The notes under the pieces were generated by a model. The model ran no database searches, was not told where the DNA came from, and saw nothing but the letters and a program-made list of their open reading frames with translations. A stretch of DNA of 64,000 nt from Brachybacterium sp. UMB0905 (GTDB lineage Bacteria; Actinomycetota; Actinomycetes; Actinomycetales; Dermabacteraceae): the NCBI RefSeq assembly GCF_002871795.1, contig NZ_PNHL01000001.1, positions 73,803 to 137,802 on the forward strand. Direction: 5' to 3'. This document shows positions 1 to 7,047 of the stretch, in pieces. Position numbers and translations under genes: made by a program. How positions within the stretch are numbered: the stretch's first letter is position 1; each line of letters opens with the position of its first letter.

Positions 1-711
1 GGGGAATCCCGCCGTGAAGTGGGTGAAGAATCCCAGCTGCGTGGCGGGGTTGCGGAGGATCCGGGCGAGCACGAGCGGGATGCGCCGCAGGTCGTGGCGG
101 ACTCGGGGTCGCGGGGTGCCGGGCGGGGTGGCGCGCACCAGCAGCAGCACTGCGAGCGCGGCGATCGCGGACAGCGCCGCGGCGAGACGGAAGGTCGCGG
201 GCCAGCCGGCGCTGTACAGCAGGGCGACGAAGGGGACGGCGGAGCCGATCTGCCCCACCTGCCCGATCAGGCCGGTGAGCTGGGTGTACATCGGGACCCG
301 TCGGGCGGGGAACCACGCGGGCACCAGGCGGATGGCGCTGCTGAAGGTCAGGGCGTCACCCGCCCCGAGCACGATCCGGGCCAGCATCGCCACGCCCACC
401 GTGGTGGTCTCCGCCATGAGCAGCTGACCCAGGCCCATCAGCACCGCACCCACGACGAGGGTGACGCGGGAGCCGTAGCGGTCCAGCAGCAGGCCGGCGG
501 GGACCTGCATGAGCGCGTAGACCGCCAGCTGCAGCACCACGAAGGTGGAGACGATCGTGGCGGAGGCACCGAAGCGGTCCGCGGCCTCGAGGCCCGCAAC
601 CCCCATCGTGGTGCGCTGCAGGACGGCGACCGCGTAGGCGGCCACGGCCACGAGCCAGACCAGGTGGGCGCGGATCCCGCCGAGCGGCTGGGCGGCGGCG
701 GTCACTGTCAT
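1..711 (-). CDS. MFS transporter, 3' end outside window
   Basis: This is the N-terminal 237 codons of a major facilitator superfamily transporter; the rest lies left of base 1. About six hydrophobic segments are visible. MFS motif A is seen as GLLLDRYGSR (about residues 73-82) between helices 2 and 3, followed by an Arg-rich cytoplasmic stretch. The ATG overlaps the stop of the upstream aminotransferase gene by the four bases ATGA, so the two are probably translationally coupled. The substrate cannot be deduced. The pairing with an aminotransferase suggests an amino-acid-like or small organic solute, but that is inference. Confidence 0.85.
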   Translation of the reverse strand, partial: MTVTAAAQPLGGIRAHLVWLVAVAAYAVAVLQRTTMGVAGLEAADRFGASATIVSTFVVLQLAVYALMQVPAGLLLDRYGSRVTLVVGAVLMGLGQLLMAETTTVGVAMLARIVLGAGDALTFSSAIRLVPAWFPARRVPMYTQLTGLIGQVGQIGSAVPFVALLYSAGWPATFRLAAALSAIAALAVLLLVRATPPGTPRPRVRHDLRRIPLVLARILRNPATQLGFFTHFTAGFP

Positions 712-1892
712 GAATGCTCGCGCCAGGCGGCGGCGATGTCGATCAGCAGGTCGCTGGCCTCCGGTTCGGCGATGGTGGCGCGCACCCCGTCGGCCCCGTA
801 GGCGCGCAGCACGAGCCCGCGGGCATCGGCGAAGGCGGCGAAGTCCTGGGACTGCTCGCCGAGGGGGAAGTAGATGAAGTTGCCCTGGGTGACGGGCAGG
901 TCCCAGCCCTGCTCGGCGAGGGCGGCGGCGACGCGGTCGCGCTCGGTGCGGATCCACGCGGCGCGGCGGTCCAGCACCGCGCGAGCCTCCGGCTGGAGGG
1001 TGGCGAGCGCAGCAGCCTGCGCGGGCCTGCTCGCTCCGAATGGCAGGGTGACCTGGGACAGTGCCCGGGCGAGTCGCGGGTGGGCGATGGCGTAACCGAT
1101 CCGCAGCCCGGCGAGGCCCTGCAGCTTGGAGAAGGTGCGCAGCAGCACCACATTGCCGTGTCGCGCGAGGATCCCGGCACTGTCCAGGACGGTCGCGGGG
1201 TCGTGGAACTCGCGGTAGGCCTCGTCGATCGCGACGACCACGTGCTCGGGCACGCGGGTGAGGAACTCCTCCACGTCGGCGGTGCTCAGCGAGGGGCCGG
1301 TGGGGTTGTTCGGGGTGCACAGCAGCACCAGGCGGGTGCGTTCGGTGATGGCCTCGGCCATCGCCTCGAGATCATGCTCGCCGCGGGCGGTGACGGGGAC
1401 CTGCACGGGGGTGCCGCCGTGGGAGCCCACCAGGATCGGGTAGGCCTCGAAGGAGCGCCAGGCGTACACGACCTCATCGCCCTGGTCGACGAGGGCGCGC
1501 ACGAGGTCGCCGGTGACGGCGACGGATCCGGTGGACAGGGCGATGCGGGAGGGCTCCACGCCGTGCTCCGCACCGAGGGCCTCCCGCAGCGCCTGCGCGG
1601 CCGCATCGGGGTACCGGTGGGCCTCGCCGAGCGCGGCGACCGCGGCTTCCCGCACAGTTTCGACCGGGGGGAACGGGGACTCGTTGGAGGAGATCTTGAA
1701 GCGCCGCACCCCGTCATCGGGGGCCGGCTTCCCCGCGACATACGCGGGCAGGGACTCCAGCGCGGCGCGCACGCGAATGCGCTCGGCGGGCAGGGTGGTG
1801 CTGGCGGGGGTGGCGCTGGCCGGGGCCGACGGGAGCTGGGCGGCCGAATCCGGCTGCAGGGCCGACGGGTCGAAGGCGGAGGCGGTGGACAT
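708..1892 (-). CDS. hisC: Histidinol-phosphate aminotransferase-type PLP enzyme
   Basis: A fold-type I PLP aminotransferase of 394 residues, close to the HisC family, which makes histidinol phosphate from imidazole-acetol phosphate with glutamate as donor. Seen: CTPNNPTGP, AIDEAYREF, and the PLP lysine in FSKLQGLAGLRIG (Lys256). The first 35 residues are an Ala/Ser/Pro-rich extension not needed for the fold. The start is supported by TACGCT six bases before the ATG (1899-1904), a leaderless-type promoter, although GGAG in the gap could also be a ribosome site. It is not inside a his operon, so an aromatic or other paralogous aminotransferase (HisC2/Pat type) is possible. Confidence 0.85.
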   Translation of the reverse strand: MSTASAFDPSALQPDSAAQLPSAPASATPASTTLPAERIRVRAALESLPAYVAGKPAPDDGVRRFKISSNESPFPPVETVREAAVAALGEAHRYPDAAAQALREALGAEHGVEPSRIALSTGSVAVTGDLVRALVDQGDEVVYAWRSFEAYPILVGSHGGTPVQVPVTARGEHDLEAMAEAITERTRLVLLCTPNNPTGPSLSTADVEEFLTRVPEHVVVAIDEAYREFHDPATVLDSAGILARHGNVVLLRTFSKLQGLAGLRIGYAIAHPRLARALSQVTLPFGASRPAQAAALATLQPEARAVLDRRAAWIRTERDRVAAALAEQGWDLPVTQGNFIYFPLGEQSQDFAAFADARGLVLRAYGADGVRATIAEPEASDLLIDIAAAWREHS

Positions 1893-2040
1893 GACTCCAG
1901 CGTAGGCCGGGGGCGCCGGAACAGCTGCGGGCGTCCGCCCTGCGGGGTGGGCCGGGGGCGCCGCCGCCGAGCCACTCGCGAGTCCCGGTCGGCCCTTGAT
2001 CGAGCGCTCAGCAGACCTTTGTCGAGCCTCGGCGGGCCCT

Positions 2041-2060
2041 CATGGGGAGCTCTCCCCATG
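2041..2060. promoter_or_regulatory. Palindrome upstream of the small two-gene unit
   Basis: Two 9-bp arms, CATGGGGAG and CTCCCCATG, are separated by CT, ending 22 bases before the ATG at 2083. Its position fits an operator for the 2083/2295 gene pair. No matching regulator was found in the window. Confidence 0.35.
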
Positions 2061-2082
2061 GCGCAATAGCTCTCGACATCTC

Positions 2083-2298
2083 ATGATTGATGTGCGGGAC
2101 GGCCTCATGCGTCGCCCCGACGAGCCCGAGGGGGAAAACGTGTTTCTGGGGGAATTCCTAACCACATGCGCGACCAACCATCGCGCACTGCACACCGGCT
2201 CGACGGTGAGCATCGGCCCCTGGATCGTGCATGTCGAGCGCATCACGGAGAATCCCCCCGAGGTTCTGGTGCGGGTGGTGCCTGAGGTGGCCGCATGA
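2083..2298 (+). CDS. Small hypothetical protein (71 aa)
   Basis: I do not recognise the family. The protein is soluble and has no signal peptide. The core GENVFLGEFLTTC and GSTVSIGPWIVHVERI resembles, in order and spacing, GEHLFYGAVMIRA and GDTAEFDEWTLTIRSI of the lipoprotein encoded next. The two therefore look like versions of one small beta-rich domain. Its stop overlaps the lipoprotein start (ATGA), so they form one unit. An upstream in-frame start at 1996 would add 29 residues of poor composition and run through the palindrome at 2041, so I prefer 2083; 2107 is a further alternative. Confidence 0.6.
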   Translation: MIDVRDGLMRRPDEPEGENVFLGEFLTTCATNHRALHTGSTVSIGPWIVHVERITENPPEVLVRVVPEVAA

Positions 2299-2741
2299 CG
2301 CGCACGCTCCGCTCAGTCACCGCCGTGACTGCCGCCCTGCTGCTGCTCGGCGGGACGGCGGGCTGTGGCCTGCTGCCGCTGGGCGAAGATGAGCCCGCAC
2401 CCACGGCAGGGCCGACGAACGGCCCGACGGGAGATCCGGAGGACTTCGTCGACACCTGCACCCGCGACGGCCGGCTCAGCACCCGCGGCTCGACGCAGGG
2501 CCGCGATACAGAGACGAAGAATTCCCGCGGTGAGCACTTGTTCTACGGCGCGGTGATGATCCGAGCTGAGGGTGCGGACGGGGAACCGGCCGCCGTGCTG
2601 CGGGTCCAGGCGGATACGGGAGATGCCGAAGATCTCGACGAGCTGGGCATCGGCGACACCGCCGAATTCGACGAGTGGACGCTCACCATCCGCTCCATCT
2701 GCGCCGACTCGGTCGGGTTCGACGCGGACGTCGACGCCTGA
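2295..2741 (+). CDS. Putative lipoprotein
   Basis: This 148-residue protein has a lipoprotein signal: positively charged start, hydrophobic run ALLLL, and lipobox GTAGC with the lipidated Cys at residue 24. A Pro/Gly/Thr linker follows, then a domain of about 90 acidic residues predicted to be beta-rich (VLRVQAD, GDTAEFDEWTLTIRSI). It should sit on the outer face of the membrane. The C-terminal half resembles the preceding 71-residue protein. Function unknown. Confidence 0.75.
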   Translation: MTRTLRSVTAVTAALLLLGGTAGCGLLPLGEDEPAPTAGPTNGPTGDPEDFVDTCTRDGRLSTRGSTQGRDTETKNSRGEHLFYGAVMIRAEGADGEPAAVLRVQADTGDAEDLDELGIGDTAEFDEWTLTIRSICADSVGFDADVDA

Positions 2742-2789
2742 GGGTCGACGGGGCCTGCCACCGCTCAGCCGAGCTGCGACGATGGATGC

Positions 2790-3188
2790 ATGAGATTCCT
2801 CGGCTCTGTCATCGCCACCGGCGTGGCCCTGTGGGTCACGGCGCTGATCCTGCCCGGCATGCACCTGGGGGACGACAGCGCTCCCGTGCTGAACCAGGTG
2901 CTCACCATCGGGGCGATCGCGCTGATCGTCGGGCTGGTCAACGCCATCATCCGCCCGATCCTCTCGGCCCTCGCCATGCCCATCACGTGCCTGACACTCG
3001 GCCTGTTCCAGATCGTCATCAACACGCTGATGCTGCTGCTCGCGGGCTGGATCTCCAGCCTGCTGGGGCTCACGCTCGAGTTCGACACCTTCTGGTGGGC
3101 GCTGCTGGCGGGACTGATCATCGGGCTGCTGGCCGCGATCATCGAAGGCGTGACCGGGCTGGGCGAGGGGCAGCGCGAGCGCGGGTGA
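2790..3188 (+). CDS. Phage holin family 4 (superfamily IV)-type membrane protein
   Basis: A 132-residue protein with four transmembrane segments, matching the Phage_holin_4_2 family in length and pattern: N-terminal MRFLGSVIATGVALW, then LIVGLVNAIIRPIL, LGLFQIVINTLMLLLAGW and WWALLAGLIIGLLAAI. Despite the family name these are ordinary chromosomal membrane proteins in many bacteria, and no phage gene lies nearby. Biochemical role unknown. It converges on the ABC permease gene ending at 3390. Confidence 0.75.
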   Translation: MRFLGSVIATGVALWVTALILPGMHLGDDSAPVLNQVLTIGAIALIVGLVNAIIRPILSALAMPITCLTLGLFQIVINTLMLLLAGWISSLLGLTLEFDTFWWALLAGLIIGLLAAIIEGVTGLGEGQRERG

Positions 3189-3198
3189 ACTGCGGGAC

Positions 3199-3239
3199 GG
3201 GCCGACGGGGCGGCTGATCCACCACGCCCGTCGGCCCGC
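3199..3239. terminator. Inverted repeat between convergent genes
   Basis: GGGCCGACGGG and its complement CCCGTCGGCCC face each other across about 20 bases just after the holin-like stop. The position fits a transcription terminator for that gene. The arms contain the octamer CCGACGGG that recurs through the window. Confidence 0.5.
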
Positions 3240-3286
3240 CAGACCGGTCGGTCCTCGGCTCCGGACCGCTCGCCCCTGGCGCTGGA

Positions 3287-3369
3287 CCGGTCGCCCCGGC
3301 CAGGCCCGTCGGCCCCCAGCCGGTCGCCCCGGCCAGGCCCGTCGGCCCCCAGCCGGTCGCCCCGGCCAG
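3287..3369. repeat. 33-bp tandem repeat, about 2.5 copies
   Basis: Two full 33-bp units (3287-3319 and 3320-3352) and a partial third, each holding CCCGTCGGCCCCC. They fill the intergenic space between convergent genes. Confidence 0.85.
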
Positions 3370-3389
3370 CCCCACCGCCCCCGAGCCGC

Positions 3390-4106
3390 TCACGGCTCGA
3401 TCTGCAGCGAGGCGATCATCCCCCGTGACGCCGCGGCCGCGGCCACCGCCAGGAGCACCGCACCCACCGTCACAACCACCATCTCGGTGATGCTCGAGGG
3501 CGTGAGCTGGACGCTGATCGGAAGCGAGGTCAGCAGCGTCACGAGACCCACGCAGGCCACGACGCCCACGATCCAGTGGAAGCGCATGAACGCCATGCCG
3601 ACCAGGTAGCCGAGTGCGGCACCGGCCGGGATCTTCACCGCGGCGGGGATGAGCTGCACGAGCGGGTGCATCGACCCCTCCAGCAGCTGCGGCGCGGGGT
3701 TCAGGGCGAGGGCCACGAGCACGGCGAGCAGCACGAGCACCCACAGCACCACGGCGGTGCCGGCGAGGTACCGGGCGGATTCGCGCCAGGTGGCGCGGCG
3801 GGTGAGGCCCGCGCTCACGCTCACGCGGCTCATGCACGCGGTGATGACCCCGTAGACGAGGGCGCAGATCATGGCGGCGTGGATCAGCGGCAGCGCCGCG
3901 CCCCAGCCGCGCATGCCGCCCTCCCCGAGGCCCCACTGTGCGGGGTTGCCGGTGACCTCGATGTCCACGCCGAGGGTCATCAGGCGTGGGAGGAGCACGG
4001 GCAGCAGCAGGCCGATCGTGTGCGCGGCGGCCACGACGATCAGGCCGATGAGGAACAGCCCGCTGTGCTCGCGCGGAAGGCTGCGCAGGGTGTTATGCGT
4101 GGTCAT
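3390..4106 (-). CDS. Membrane protein, partner of the adjacent ABC ATPase
   Basis: This 238-residue protein has about six hydrophobic helices (for example LFLIGLIVVAAAHTIGLLLPVLLP and YLAGTAVVLWVLVLLAVLVALAL). It lacks a recognisable ABC-2 signature. Its start overlaps the ATPase stop (ATGA), and the ATPase overlaps a YtrA-type regulator, so the three form one operon. By analogy with other GntR/YtrA-ABC operons it is probably the membrane subunit of a small efflux or stress-sensing transporter; this is inferred from context. Confidence 0.75.
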   Translation of the reverse strand: MTTHNTLRSLPREHSGLFLIGLIVVAAAHTIGLLLPVLLPRLMTLGVDIEVTGNPAQWGLGEGGMRGWGAALPLIHAAMICALVYGVITACMSRVSVSAGLTRRATWRESARYLAGTAVVLWVLVLLAVLVALALNPAPQLLEGSMHPLVQLIPAAVKIPAGAALGYLVGMAFMRFHWIVGVVACVGLVTLLTSLPISVQLTPSSITEMVVVTVGAVLLAVAAAAASRGMIASLQIEP

Positions 4107-4933
4107 GACAGCTCCTTCGGGGTGGTCGGGGCATGCGGGGCGCTCTGGCCCGTCGGCTCGGTCTCGGTCAGGCGGATCAGCACATCGGTCAGGTCCGGGA
4201 GCCGCTCCGGGGTCGCGGGATCGGCGTGGCGGGCACGGACCGCATCGGCCTCCCCGGCATCCAGCAGGCGCCCCTCGTGCAGCAGGATCACGTCCTCCAG
4301 CAGGTCAGAGACTTCCTCGATGAGGTGGCTGGACAGCACGATGGTGCGCGGATGCTCGGCGTAGTCGGCGAGCAGCTCGGTGGTGAACTGGCGACGCACC
4401 ACCGCATCCATCCCCAGATGCACCTCGTCGAAGATGGTCAGCGGTGCCCGGGAGGCAAGCCCGAGGACGGCGGAGAAGGCGGAGAGCTGGCCGCGCGAGA
4501 GGCTCTCGGGCCGGTCCTTCGCGGGGTCGAGCTTCCACTGCTCGAGCAGCCGATCGGCAAGACCCTGATCCCAGGTGGGGCGGGTTTCGGCCCACAGCTC
4601 GAGGGTGTCGCGCAGCCGGTAGTCGGCGAACACGCGGGTCTCGGAGGAGACGAGCGCGACGGCGGCCATACGCTCGTCGTCCTCCCACACGGGCGCCTCG
4701 TCGACGAGGACGCGACCGCTGGTGGCGCGGTTCTGGCCCGCGAGCAGCATGGCGAGGGTGGTCTTGCCGGAGCCGTTGCGGCCCAGCAGGCCGGTGATCA
4801 CGCCGGGCCGCAGCGCGAGCGTGAGGTTCTGCAGCGCCGTCGTGCCGCGGCGGTAGCGGTAGGTGACGTCCTCCAACCGGGCACTGGCCGGTCCGGCCAA
4901 CGGGTTCGGCATGCGGTCAGGGCGGGTGCTCAT
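4103..4933 (-). CDS. ABC transporter ATP-binding protein
   Basis: A 276-residue ABC ATPase. Walker A is GLLGRNGSGKTT (about residues 48-59), the signature is SLSRGQLSAF, and Walker B is APLTIFDEVHLGMD. The H-loop histidine lies in VLSSHLIEEV. The signature SRGQ instead of SGGQ, and DEVHLGMD instead of DEPT, are typical of the YtrB-like branch found beside YtrA regulators. It overlaps both neighbours by four bases. The likely role is export or membrane-stress response with the 3390-4106 membrane protein; the substrate is unknown. Confidence 0.9.
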   Translation of the reverse strand: MSTRPDRMPNPLAGPASARLEDVTYRYRRGTTALQNLTLALRPGVITGLLGRNGSGKTTLAMLLAGQNRATSGRVLVDEAPVWEDDERMAAVALVSSETRVFADYRLRDTLELWAETRPTWDQGLADRLLEQWKLDPAKDRPESLSRGQLSAFSAVLGLASRAPLTIFDEVHLGMDAVVRRQFTTELLADYAEHPRTIVLSSHLIEEVSDLLEDVILLHEGRLLDAGEADAVRARHADPATPERLPDLTDVLIRLTETEPTGQSAPHAPTTPKELS

Positions 4934-5295
4934 GACTCCTCCAGAATGCTCAGGGCGAGGTCGCGGATCTGCTCAGGGGTGAGGCCCAGGGCCCGGCCGC
5001 GTTCGAGCGCGGGGGCGAGGACCTGTTCGCGGTAGGCCCGTCGGCCCTCGTCACGCAGGAGGTCCGCGGCCTGCTCGGTGACGAACATGCCCAGTCCGCG
5101 GCGCTTTTCGATCAGGCCCTCCTGGACCAGCTGCCCGAAGGCCTTGTTCGCCGTGGCGGGGTTGATGCGGTAGGTGGTCGCGTACTGGGTGGTGGACATG
5201 ATCTGGTCGCCGGAGGCGAGGTCCCCGGTGAGGATCTGCGCGCGGATCTGCTCAGCGATCTGCACGTAGATCGGGGCGTCGCTCGTGAACTCCAT
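4930..5295 (-). CDS. GntR-family regulator, YtrA subfamily
   Basis: A 121-residue regulator with an N-terminal winged helix (PIYVQIAEQIRAQILTGDLASGD, then TYRINPATANKAFGQLVQEGLIEKRRGLGMFV) and a short alpha-helical tail of about 45 residues. That length is the hallmark of YtrA-type GntR proteins. It is the first gene of the ABC operon, so it probably represses its own operon until an inducer appears. The start is supported by the strong ribosome site GGAGGAGG directly upstream. Confidence 0.9.
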   Translation of the reverse strand: MEFTSDAPIYVQIAEQIRAQILTGDLASGDQIMSTTQYATTYRINPATANKAFGQLVQEGLIEKRRGLGMFVTEQAADLLRDEGRRAYREQVLAPALERGRALGLTPEQIRDLALSILEES

Positions 5296-5307
5296 GCCCT
5301 CCTCCTC

Positions 5308-5331
5308 GGTTAGTTACATGAGTAGTGAACC
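5308..5331. promoter_or_regulatory. Candidate YtrA-type operator
   Basis: GGTT-N3-TAC, four bases, then GTA-N3-AACC form a 24-bp inverted repeat ending 12 bases before the regulator's start codon. The place and symmetry fit autoregulation by the adjacent GntR protein. It stands out as AT-richer than its surroundings. Confidence 0.55.
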
Positions 5332-5400
5332 ATAGGGGTGGGGTGGGCGCAAGAGGGACTTGCGCGGGACGGCGCCCCGGGGCCGACGGGGGCTGCGGGC

Positions 5401-5491
5401 AGCATCAGCCGTGAGGGCCACGGAGCACCGACCGTGAGGGCCACGGAGCATCGACCGTGGGGGCCAGACAGCACCGGCAGTGATGGACAAT
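5401..5491. repeat. 23-bp repeat, four degenerate copies, upstream of purB
   Basis: Units begin at 5401, 5424, 5447 and 5470 with consensus AGCAYCGACCGTGAGGGCC followed by ACGG. The last copy runs into the purB -10 hexamer (GACAAT, 5486-5491). The core resembles repeats at 24960-25009. Confidence 0.85.
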
Positions 5492-5498
5492 GGGCCTC

Positions 5499-6905
5499 AT
5501 GCCGCAGCCTTTCGCCGACATCACTCCCCCGATCGCCCTCACGCCCCTGGACGGCCGCTACCGCGCCCAGGTCTCCCCTCTCGTCGACCACCTCTCCGAG
5601 GCCGCGCTGAACCGCTCCCGCCTGGTGGTGGAGACCGAGTGGATGATCCACCTGCTGGATTCCGGGGCGATCCCCGGTCTGCGCGACCTCACCGACGCCG
5701 AGCGCACCCTGCTGCGCGCCATCCCCGAAGACTTCGGCGCTGAGGGGATCGCCGAGCACGCCGAGATCGAGCGTGAGACCGTCCACGACGTCAAGGCCGT
5801 GGAGTACTACATCAAGCGTCGGCTCGCTGGCACCTCGCTTGAGCCGCTCGCCGAGGTGGTGCACATCTACTGCACCAGCGAGGACATCAACAACCTCTCC
5901 TACGCGCTCATGATCCGCGGCGCTGTGCACGAGGTGTGGCTGCCCGCCTACGAGGCGCTCATCGCCGAGCTTGCCGAGCTCGCCCACGCCACCGCTGAGG
6001 TGCCGATGCTTTCGCGCACCCACGGCCAGCCGGCCACCCCCACCACGCTCGGCAAGGAGCTGGCGGTGTTCGTGCATCGGCTGCGCCGGCAGGCCCGTCG
6101 GATCACCGCCGATGAGATGCTCGGCAAGATCAACGGCGCGACCGGCACCTACGCCGCGCACGCCATCTCCGTGCCGGACACCGACTGGGAGCAGGTCTCG
6201 CGGACCTTCGTGGAGCACCTGGGGCTCACCTGGAACCCGCTGACCACGCAGATCGAATCGCACGACTGGCAGGCCGAGGTGTACGCGGACATCGCCCGCG
6301 CCGGGCGGATCCTGCACAACTTCGCCACCGATGTGTGGACCTACATCTCGCTGGGGTACTTCCGGCAGCGGCTGTCCGCGCAGGGCGGCACCGGCTCCTC
6401 AACCATGCCGCACAAGGTGAACCCCATCCGCTTCGAGAACGCCGAGGCGAACCTCGAGATCTCCGGGGCGCTGCTGGATTCGCTCAGCCAGACGCTGGTC
6501 ACCTCGCGCCTGCAGCGCGACCTCACCGACTCCACGACGCAGCGCAACATCGGCCCCGCGCTCGGGCATTCGCTGCTGGCCATCTCGAACCTCCGCAAGG
6601 GCCTCGCGGGCCTGGACGTGGATGCCGACGCCATGGCCTCGGACCTCGATGGGAACTGGGAGGTGCTCGGCGAAGCGGTGCAGTCGGTCATGCGGACCCT
6701 CGGTGTGCAGGGCGTCGAGGGCATGGAGAACCCGTACGAGCGGCTCAAGGAGCTCACCCGCGGCCAGCGCGTGGACGGGCCCGCGATGCGCGAGTTCATC
6801 GGCTCGCTCGGGCTGCCCGAGGCGGAGCGCGAGCGGCTGCTGGCCCTCACGCCCGCGACATACACCGGCTGCGCCGCCGAGCTGCTGCGGCACCTGGAGG
6901 GCTGA
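5499..6905 (+). CDS. purB: Adenylosuccinate lyase
   Basis: A 468-residue lyase that splits SAICAR and adenylosuccinate, two steps of purine synthesis. The fumarase/aspartase signature GSSTMPHKVNP is at about residue 296. SRTHGQPATPTTLGKE supplies a catalytic histidine region, and TSEDINN is typical of PurB. I chose the ATG at 5499 because GACAAT lies seven bases before it, a leaderless-type promoter; an in-frame ATG at 5490 would overlap that hexamer. It stands alone, with four 23-bp repeats immediately upstream that may affect its promoter. Confidence 0.95.
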   Translation: MPQPFADITPPIALTPLDGRYRAQVSPLVDHLSEAALNRSRLVVETEWMIHLLDSGAIPGLRDLTDAERTLLRAIPEDFGAEGIAEHAEIERETVHDVKAVEYYIKRRLAGTSLEPLAEVVHIYCTSEDINNLSYALMIRGAVHEVWLPAYEALIAELAELAHATAEVPMLSRTHGQPATPTTLGKELAVFVHRLRRQARRITADEMLGKINGATGTYAAHAISVPDTDWEQVSRTFVEHLGLTWNPLTTQIESHDWQAEVYADIARAGRILHNFATDVWTYISLGYFRQRLSAQGGTGSSTMPHKVNPIRFENAEANLEISGALLDSLSQTLVTSRLQRDLTDSTTQRNIGPALGHSLLAISNLRKGLAGLDVDADAMASDLDGNWEVLGEAVQSVMRTLGVQGVEGMENPYERLKELTRGQRVDGPAMREFIGSLGLPEAERERLLALTPATYTGCAAELLRHLEG

Positions 6906-6966
6906 GCGCGGGCGCGCTCGAGACTCCGCCGAAGGTCCCCGGCGCGACCGGTGGAGGCGAGGCACG

Positions 6967-7047
6967 ATGACCCCACAGCCCACCGTCGACGAGGACGGGC
7001 AGCCGACGCCGCCGTCGGCCCGGGCACAAGGAGGCTCACCGCGATGA
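6967..7047 (+). CDS. Possible 26-aa leader peptide before ppdK
   Basis: An ATG preceded by GAGGCGAGG opens a 26-codon frame rich in Pro, Thr and Gly. Its stop overlaps the ppdK start (ATGA). This would couple its translation to ppdK. The composition is not clearly protein-like, and the frame may be chance. Confidence 0.25.
   Translation: MTPQPTVDEDGQPTPPSARAQGGSPR

Noticed and set aside
2790..3188. Prophage indicated by a holin-family gene
   Set aside because: No other phage gene, integrase or attachment site is nearby; family members are common chromosomal genes.
5087..5096. Further copy of the palindrome loop motif GAACATGCC
   Set aside because: It lies inside the GntR coding sequence without inverted arms, so it is chance.
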